Shown here: positions 59,230 to 64,000 of the stretch, piece after piece
Position numbering within the stretch: position 1 is the first letter of the stretch
Layout: the number at the start of each line of letters is the position of its first letter
Origin: Candidatus Kapaibacterium sp.
GTDB taxonomy: Bacteria; Bacteroidota; Ignavibacteria; Kapaibacteriales; JAEUSM01
DNA length: 64,000 bases
Direction: 5' to 3'
Assembly (NCBI GenBank): GCA_016788785.1
Contig: JAEUSM010000006.1
Location: forward strand, 248,001-312,000
Position numbers and translations under genes: made by a program
The notes under the pieces: model-generated
What the model saw: only the letters and a program-made list of their open reading frames with translations
The model's database searches: none
Told to the model about the DNA's origin: nothing

Positions 59230-59256
59230 AAAAAGCTCCAATTGGAGCTTTTTTTA
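59227..59256. terminator. Bidirectional terminator between the Omp28 pair and dapF
   Basis: Perfect palindrome around AGCTCCAATTGGAGCT flanked by poly-A on the left and poly-T on the right. It ends the rightward Omp28 pair and the leftward dapF transcript, whose stop at 59254 lies inside its right arm. Confidence 0.88.
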
Positions 59257-60099
59257 TGGAAGTTCTATTGTCTTGGATTCGGTATAAAGAGCATTCCCTT
59301 CTAAGATGAATGAATTTTTTGTTTCATCAGTTTGGTAATCTACCCAAATTCGTTGTTGTGATGTTGGAACAATTTCAATGGGAAAATCCACAATATGAAA
59401 ATGATTCACAACGGTTGCAACTGATATTGCACCAGTTCCACAAGCACCAGTTTCAGCTTCTACTCCTCGCTCATACGTACGCATCTGAACTACATTATCC
59501 TCACCAATCATGTAAATCGATACATTCACCCCACGTGGTTCAAAACCTGGAGAGAATCGTATTTGTTTTGCATCTTCGGTAAAATCGTACGACCAAAATT
59601 CTTCATCAGAAATTCCAAATTGATTTTTGTGAACGATAAAGTGATCAGAACCAACATTCACATACGAACCTACATACACTTTGTCAGCAACTCTTACTGA
59701 AACTTCTTTTGTAAATTCAATATAGTCAGGCATTGTGACTGCAACACCTTTAGTAGTAAAGGTAGCAGAATACAAAGAATTTGCCATTGTAAATGCTATT
59801 TGTTGCTGTTCATTGACAATTCCTAAAGACTTAGCAAATTCAACTGCACAACGAGAACCATTTCCGCACATAGCTCCGTATGAACCATCGGAATTAAAAA
59901 ACCATACATCAAAATCTGTAAGGTCTTCTTTTGGGGAATTTATTGCCATAATTCCCTCAGTTTTCTCACCAAATGCAGTTGATAATTGGTGTGAATTAGA
60001 TTGGATTTCTTGAGTAGTTAATACTGATTCTCTATTATCAAAAATAGTAAAGATATTTCCAGCACCAGTCATTTTATGGATTTGAAGAGTTGTTTTCAT
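59254..60099 (-). CDS. dapF: Diaminopimelate epimerase
   Basis: 281 residues, normal length. The two-cysteine catalytic pair is present: Cys78 in MCGNGSRC and Cys220 in ETGACGTGAIS. Substrate-binding stretches FFNSDGSYGAM and NVGSDHFIV also match. It interconverts LL- and meso-DAP for peptidoglycan and lysine. Its start overlaps the stop of the TolC-family gene by four bases. It complements asd at 48167. Cytoplasmic. Confidence 0.96.
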   Translation of the reverse strand: MKTTLQIHKMTGAGNIFTIFDNRESVLTTQEIQSNSHQLSTAFGEKTEGIMAINSPKEDLTDFDVWFFNSDGSYGAMCGNGSRCAVEFAKSLGIVNEQQQIAFTMANSLYSATFTTKGVAVTMPDYIEFTKEVSVRVADKVYVGSYVNVGSDHFIVHKNQFGISDEEFWSYDFTEDAKQIRFSPGFEPRGVNVSIYMIGEDNVVQMRTYERGVEAETGACGTGAISVATVVNHFHIVDFPIEIVPTSQQRIWVDYQTDETKNSFILEGNALYTESKTIELP

Positions 60100-61382
60100 C
60101 GTTGTAGCAGCAATAATTCTAATTCAACAGTTGATTGTAATTCTTCTAATTTTGAAGTTGATAATATCCTTTTTCTTCGAAGACCGTCTAATTGCAAATT
60201 ACGGAAATCAATGCCGGAAATCTGTCCCAAATCTAATTTAGATTTGTCTATACTGAGAATTTTATCGGAAACTTCCACTGTTTCTTTGTTCAACATCACC
60301 AATTGTTGTAGGCGTTGAATTTGGTCAATACGTCGTTCCAAATCATTCGAAACATCATTTTCTAATCGTTTCAATGCAAGCTCTTCAATCGATACATCCA
60401 ATTGAGAATTTTCAACTCTCGATGAAAAATCGAATGCTTGAGAAATTGGATACGACAATTGTAGTCCGAATTGAACTTGTGAAGTGATGTTCGATGCCAA
60501 AAACCCTGCTTCACTTGCTGAACGATTCAAACTAACTGACGAAACAAAATCAATTGAGGGTAATTGGGTAGCCATCAACGATTTTTTTCTGATTTTTGCC
60601 GATTCCATTCGAACAAGTGCTTCTTTGTAAAAAGGATTATTGGCATAATACTGCTGTTTCACAGCTTCTAACGTTGATACAGAATATGTTTTTGTTGGTG
60701 AAACAAATTGATAATTTTTCAAAGATTTTCCAACGATTCTGGAAAGTTGCAGAATTTGATTTGCTTGAAGATTTTCTAATTGCAAATAACTTATCGAATC
60801 ATCTATAACTGCTTGTGATGCTAAAAGAACGTCATATTCAGTTGATAAACCTATGGATTTTCTGTACGAAGTTAATTCCAATCTTTCTCGAGAAATTGCA
60901 ATATTTTCTTGCAGAATAGGAAGTTGTTCACTGGTTGTAAGAACAGAAAAAAATGACTGAGTAGCAATTATTTTCGTAGTGAGTTTTTGTTGATACGTTC
61001 GTTCATTCGATTCTAAAGCTGTCGACTCAAAAAGACTTTTACGATGAAACATCCCAAAACCATCAAACAAATTCCAAACAACTTGTACAGCAGCAGAGGT
61101 ATTGGAAGCATTGGCTCCAGTTCGCACTAATTCTCGACCGTCAACAAAGGTTTGATTGGTATTATTAACACTTCCCGATGTTCCAAGTTGCAATTGAAGT
61201 TCTGGCAATTGACCAGAATTGAAACGAGAATTGGAATTTTCAAATTGTTGTTGCTGCAATGTAGCAATTTTAACATTCTCAGAATTTAGCACAGCTAATT
61301 GAAGTACTTCTTCCAAAGTAATTTTTTGAGCATAGACAAAAAACACATTTATGTAGAAGAACAAACAAACCAATATTTTCAT
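60096..61382 (-). CDS. TolC-family outer-membrane efflux protein
   Basis: 428 residues. Signal peptide MKILVCLFFYINVFFVYAQ. Long amphipathic helices with repeated Gln/Asn/Leu-rich heptads (ENVKIATLQQQQFENSN, ISRERLELTSYRKSIGLSTEYDVLLASQAV) are typical of the TolC trimer barrel-tunnel, and the AVQVVWNLFDGFG and FGLQLSYPISQAFD strands form the outer-membrane part. The repeat halves of the fold are visible as two similar helix-strand units. The inner-membrane pump and adaptor genes are not adjacent. It overlaps glmM upstream and dapF downstream, both by four bases. Confidence 0.9.
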   Translation of the reverse strand: MKILVCLFFYINVFFVYAQKITLEEVLQLAVLNSENVKIATLQQQQFENSNSRFNSGQLPELQLQLGTSGSVNNTNQTFVDGRELVRTGANASNTSAAVQVVWNLFDGFGMFHRKSLFESTALESNERTYQQKLTTKIIATQSFFSVLTTSEQLPILQENIAISRERLELTSYRKSIGLSTEYDVLLASQAVIDDSISYLQLENLQANQILQLSRIVGKSLKNYQFVSPTKTYSVSTLEAVKQQYYANNPFYKEALVRMESAKIRKKSLMATQLPSIDFVSSVSLNRSASEAGFLASNITSQVQFGLQLSYPISQAFDFSSRVENSQLDVSIEELALKRLENDVSNDLERRIDQIQRLQQLVMLNKETVEVSDKILSIDKSKLDLGQISGIDFRNLQLDGLRRKRILSTSKLEELQSTVELELLLLQR

Positions 61383-62740
61383 GAAAGTAATGACAAAAAT
61401 GATGTAGCAAGATTGTAAGCCTCAATTTCTGTTGGAGCTTCTGCGATACAACGCACAATCGGTTCGGTATTAGACGTTCTAAAGTGAACCCATGAATTTT
61501 CAAAATATACTTTTACACCATCGCGAATGTCAATTTCATTGTAAGGATAGTTGTTTTGTATTAATTTTATGATTTCAGAAAAACTTCCTTGAAAATTTTT
61601 CTTCATTTTCACCATAGAATATTGTGATAAATTAGAAGAAAGTTCTGAAAGAGATACGTTTTTCTCTGCCATTAAACCCAAAATCAACAATATACCGACA
61701 AAGGAATCTCTACCGTAATGACTTGCAGGAAGAATCACCCCCCCAGAGCCTTCACCACCGATGACAGAATTAGTTTGTTTCATTTCACCAACAACATTCA
61801 CCTCTCCGACTGGACTTCGATGAATAGTGGCACCATATTTTTTTGCAACATCTTCTACCATTTTTGAAGTAGATAAATTGACAGAAACTGCATTATCATA
61901 GTCAGTTAATATTCCATACTTTTGTTTGAAGTATAATATTGATTCTGCTGCCAAGGCAATAGTTTTTTCTTCTCCAATTGGTTCACCCATCTCATTAATT
62001 AAAACTAATCTGTCTGCATCAGGGTCAACAGCTATTCCAATTGAAGCATTTTCAGTTTTAGTACGAGTAGCAAGCTCAACAAGATTTTCAGAAATTGGCT
62101 CAGGTGTATGGGGAAAAACTCCTGATTCATCGCAATAGAGTTTTACAACAGTACATCCCAAAGATTCTAAAAATGCAGGGATTCGAATAGAACCAGATGC
62201 ATTCACCGCATCAACAACACAATGATATTTTTTTGCACGAATTTTTTCAACCAAATTCAACGATTGTACAAATGGTAAAGATAGCAACGATGAATTATCA
62301 AAAAAGGGTTCAGTTATTGTAAAGTCTGTTAGTTTATCTGGATAGGAAACAATCGGTTCGTCAACTAATTTGAATAAATCAGTATTTTGTTCATGAGACA
62401 AACAAATTCCATCGACGGTAAGAAATTTTAATCCGTTCCATTCTTGTGGATTGTGTGAAGCAGAAATAGAAATCCCACCTATTGCATGAAATTCTTTCAC
62501 TGCCAGTTGAATAGTTGGAGTTGGGGCAACTCCTATGTTGATAACTGATATTCCTTTGGCTGCTAACGTTCCAATAACAATATGTTGTATCCATTGACCA
62601 GTTGGTCTTCCGTCATTACCGATTACCACTGTTCCTTCTGAAATCCAAGTAGCAAATGCATCAATGTATTTTGAAATAATTTGAGGTGTGGTATCTCCTC
62701 CAATTGTAAAACGTACACCAGAAACTGAACGTAAGAGCAT
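61379..62740 (-). CDS. glmM: Phosphoglucosamine mutase (alpha-D-phosphohexomutase family)
   Basis: 453 residues. The active-site phosphoserine is Ser95 in ISASHNPQEWNGLKF; the metal-binding loop is VDPDADRL with Asp239, Asp241 and Asp243; the sugar-binding loop GGEGSGGVILP and the C-terminal phosphate-binding RTSNTEP are in place. The family isomerises hexose-1/6-phosphates; the GGEGSGG form is common in phosphoglucosamine mutases of this group, giving glucosamine-1-phosphate for UDP-GlcNAc, but phosphomannomutase activity for manC cannot be excluded. First gene of the leftward glmM-TolC-dapF unit. Cytoplasmic. Confidence 0.88.
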   Translation of the reverse strand: MLLRSVSGVRFTIGGDTTPQIISKYIDAFATWISEGTVVIGNDGRPTGQWIQHIVIGTLAAKGISVINIGVAPTPTIQLAVKEFHAIGGISISASHNPQEWNGLKFLTVDGICLSHEQNTDLFKLVDEPIVSYPDKLTDFTITEPFFDNSSLLSLPFVQSLNLVEKIRAKKYHCVVDAVNASGSIRIPAFLESLGCTVVKLYCDESGVFPHTPEPISENLVELATRTKTENASIGIAVDPDADRLVLINEMGEPIGEEKTIALAAESILYFKQKYGILTDYDNAVSVNLSTSKMVEDVAKKYGATIHRSPVGEVNVVGEMKQTNSVIGGEGSGGVILPASHYGRDSFVGILLILGLMAEKNVSLSELSSNLSQYSMVKMKKNFQGSFSEIIKLIQNNYPYNEIDIRDGVKVYFENSWVHFRTSNTEPIVRCIAEAPTEIEAYNLATSFLSLLS

Positions 62741-62909
62741 AGTATTGTTGGTTAATACTTAATGAATTTAAAAATCAAAAACGTAAACGATATTAGAGAA
62801 AATAAGTTGCATCAATAATTAGAAAATCTCCCATTAATCCACGAATTATGGAAAAACAATAAAATCATTTGTTATTTGTCGTTTCAGAAAAACAATTTCG
62901 TAGGTTTTA

Positions 62910-63230
62910 ATGTTCAATATTCCTGAGTTAATGGGTCAGTTTCAGAAAATGAAACAAGACCTTGAAAAAGCAAAAGAATCACTATCACACAAAACAACCA
63001 CAACAGAAGTTGGTGGAGGCATGGTAACAGTCGTTATGTCAGGGGATTTAAAAGTTCATTCTATCACCATAAGTGATGAACTAATAGGCATGAACGACAA
63101 AAAAATGATGGAAAATTTAGTTGCTACTTGTGTTTCAAAAGCCATTGAAACCACTCAAGAAATGATGCAATCAGAATTAGGTTCATTGACGAATGGTATG
63201 ATGCCATTTTTGCAAGGATTAAAATTTTAA
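62910..63230 (+). CDS. YbaB/EbfC nucleoid-associated protein
   Basis: 106 residues, the normal length. A helical N-terminus with many Lys and Gln (MGQFQKMKQDLEKAKESL) is followed by the central sheet TTEVGGGMVTVVMSGDLKVHSITI and a C-terminal helix. YbaB dimers bind DNA non-specifically. It ends one base before recR, the usual ybaB-recR gene order, which supports both calls. Confidence 0.93.
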   Translation: MFNIPELMGQFQKMKQDLEKAKESLSHKTTTTEVGGGMVTVVMSGDLKVHSITISDELIGMNDKKMMENLVATCVSKAIETTQEMMQSELGSLTNGMMPFLQGLKF

Positions 63231-63827
63231 ATGTTCACATCAAAACCTATTGAAAAAATAGTTGAATTGTTTTCGACACTTCCATCTATTGGAAAAAAAA
63301 CAGCTCAGCGATTGGTGTTTTATATTTTGCGACAAGATAAAGATTTTGCACTTTCGTTAGCAAATGCTTTAATCGAACTTCATGAACATACTCTTTACTG
63401 CTCTACTTGTTTCAACTTTACTGACACAGATCCATGCATAGTTTGTTCTTCTCAAACGAGAAAGAGTAGGCTTATTTGTGTTGTTGAAGAACCGCAAGAT
63501 GTTACTGCTATAGAAAAAACGCGTGAATATAAAGGTATGTATCATGTACTTCATGGTACGTTGAATCCATTAGAAGGCATCGGTCCCAATGAAATCAAAG
63601 TTCGAGAGTTATTGCAACGCTGCACTACGGAGGTAGAGGAAGTTATTTTAGCATTAAACGCATCCGTTGAAGCCGAATTGACAATTCAATACATTGCAAA
63701 ATTACTAAAACCACTTTCAATAACCGTAACAAGGTTATCAAGAGGATTACCAGTTGGAACTGATTTGGAATATACCGATGAGGCTACATTGGCTCGTGCG
63801 TTAGAAGGAAGAGTGAATGTACAATAA
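63231..63827 (+). CDS. recR: Recombination protein RecR
   Basis: 198 residues, the standard size. The N-terminal HhH region LPSIGKKTAQRLVFYIL is followed by the C4 zinc finger with Cys57, Cys60, Cys69 and Cys72, and the Toprim domain (ICVVEEPQDVTAIEKT, with HVLHGTLNPLEGIGPNEI). RecR works with RecO (and RecF) to load RecA at gaps. The neighbour upstream is ybaB. The downstream methyltransferase starts inside its last codons in another frame. Confidence 0.97.
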   Translation: MFTSKPIEKIVELFSTLPSIGKKTAQRLVFYILRQDKDFALSLANALIELHEHTLYCSTCFNFTDTDPCIVCSSQTRKSRLICVVEEPQDVTAIEKTREYKGMYHVLHGTLNPLEGIGPNEIKVRELLQRCTTEVEEVILALNASVEAELTIQYIAKLLKPLSITVTRLSRGLPVGTDLEYTDEATLARALEGRVNVQ

Positions 63828-64000
63828 GAGAAGACCATATCATCAAGAATGGTTTACAAAATGGTTTGAAAGTCCTTGGTATACGACACTCTATGCTCAC
63901 CGTCATACTGAAGAAGCGGCTTTAGCCATTGGTTTGATGCTTGATGCAACTCAATTAGAATTTGGTTCGAAAATATTAGATTTATGCTGTGGTAATGGAA
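63817..64000 (+). CDS. SAM-dependent methyltransferase, partial (start only)
   Basis: The first 61 codons are visible and the gene runs off the right edge. It starts inside the end of recR in another frame. After a Tyr/Trp-rich N-terminus (YHQEWFTKWFESPWYTTLY) and the helix TEEAALAIGLMLDATQ, the motif ILDLCCGNG appears, which is the SAM-binding motif I of class I methyltransferases. The substrate cannot be inferred from this part. Confidence 0.82.
   Translation, partial: MYNKRRPYHQEWFTKWFESPWYTTLYAHRHTEEAALAIGLMLDATQLEFGSKILDLCCGNG

Noticed and set aside
62741-62759. Short inverted repeat AGTATT..AATACT just before glmM
   Set aside because: Six-base arms in AT-rich sequence next to a start codon are expected by chance; no further support.
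1-64000. CRISPR arrays, rRNA, transposases and prophage genes
   Set aside because: I saw no regularly spaced repeats, no rRNA sequence and no recognisable mobile-element proteins on either strand.

Overview
The window is AT-rich bacterial chromosome. Everything in it points to the Bacteroidota/Chlorobiota superphylum. At least seven secreted proteins end in a type IX secretion (T9SS) C-terminal sorting domain. Lipoproteins are very abundant, there are Omp28-like and DUF6029-like envelope proteins, and the clearest promoters have the Bacteroidota form TTTG-N19/20-TAnnTTTG. Shine-Dalgarno sites are present on several genes (for example before cmk and the giant 17.9-24.5 kb gene), unlike most classical Bacteroidetes. 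I infer a Kapabacteria/Ignavibacteria-like lineage, but no rRNA or marker comparison was possible. Nearly all the DNA is coding. I saw no rRNA, CRISPR array, phage or transposase.

Layout. 0-7 kb: small envelope genes, namely three tandem paralogous lipoproteins (the first with an apparently lost start codon), a pentapeptide-repeat protein, tRNA-Arg, an NlpC/P60 hydrolase, a T9SS YCF48-type propeller and two tandem paralogous lipoproteins. The last pair is flanked by two copies of a T9SS-tail-plus-terminator sequence. 6.8-24.5 kb: an alpha-2-macroglobulin lipoprotein, an HMA metal-binding protein divergent from a CrtW-type carotenoid ketolase, a T9SS subtilase, an OsmC peroxidase, and a 2196-residue T9SS protein with LamG, dockerin-like and cohesin-like modules. 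24.6-29.3 kb: housekeeping genes (NFACT/RqcH; then a small membrane protein, MEMO, cmk and ispH). 29.4-38 kb: two paralogous T9SS proteins, tRNA-Ser, two paralogous lipoproteins separated by an apparently inserted AT-rich gene bounded by 58-bp perfect direct repeats, a Wzx-like flippase and an SDR.

38-53.2 kb is one tightly packed minus-strand run of eleven genes: glgA, DNRLRE-like lipoprotein, beta-barrel protein, asd, manC, ptsI, ABC-2 permease, two small membrane proteins, a giant T9SS protein and a helical protein. A good TATATTTG promoter precedes glgA, with a 12-bp palindrome over its -33 region. 53.3-59.2 kb is an envelope redox locus: two T9SS-type CW..CY proteins divergent from a TlpA-like thioredoxin, a DUF6029-like barrel and two Omp28-like lipoproteins carrying CGPC. 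59.3-64 kb: dapF, a TolC-family protein and glmM on the minus strand, then ybaB, recR and the start of a methyltransferase on the plus strand.

Together the genes describe a cell with a heavily decorated, T9SS-dependent surface, mixed with dispersed central genes for peptidoglycan precursors, lysine/DAP, isoprenoids, nucleotides and glycogen. The most unusual signals are the direct-repeat-bounded insertion at 33.8-34.9 kb, the older similar arrangement at 4.1-6.8 kb, and the envelope redox locus.
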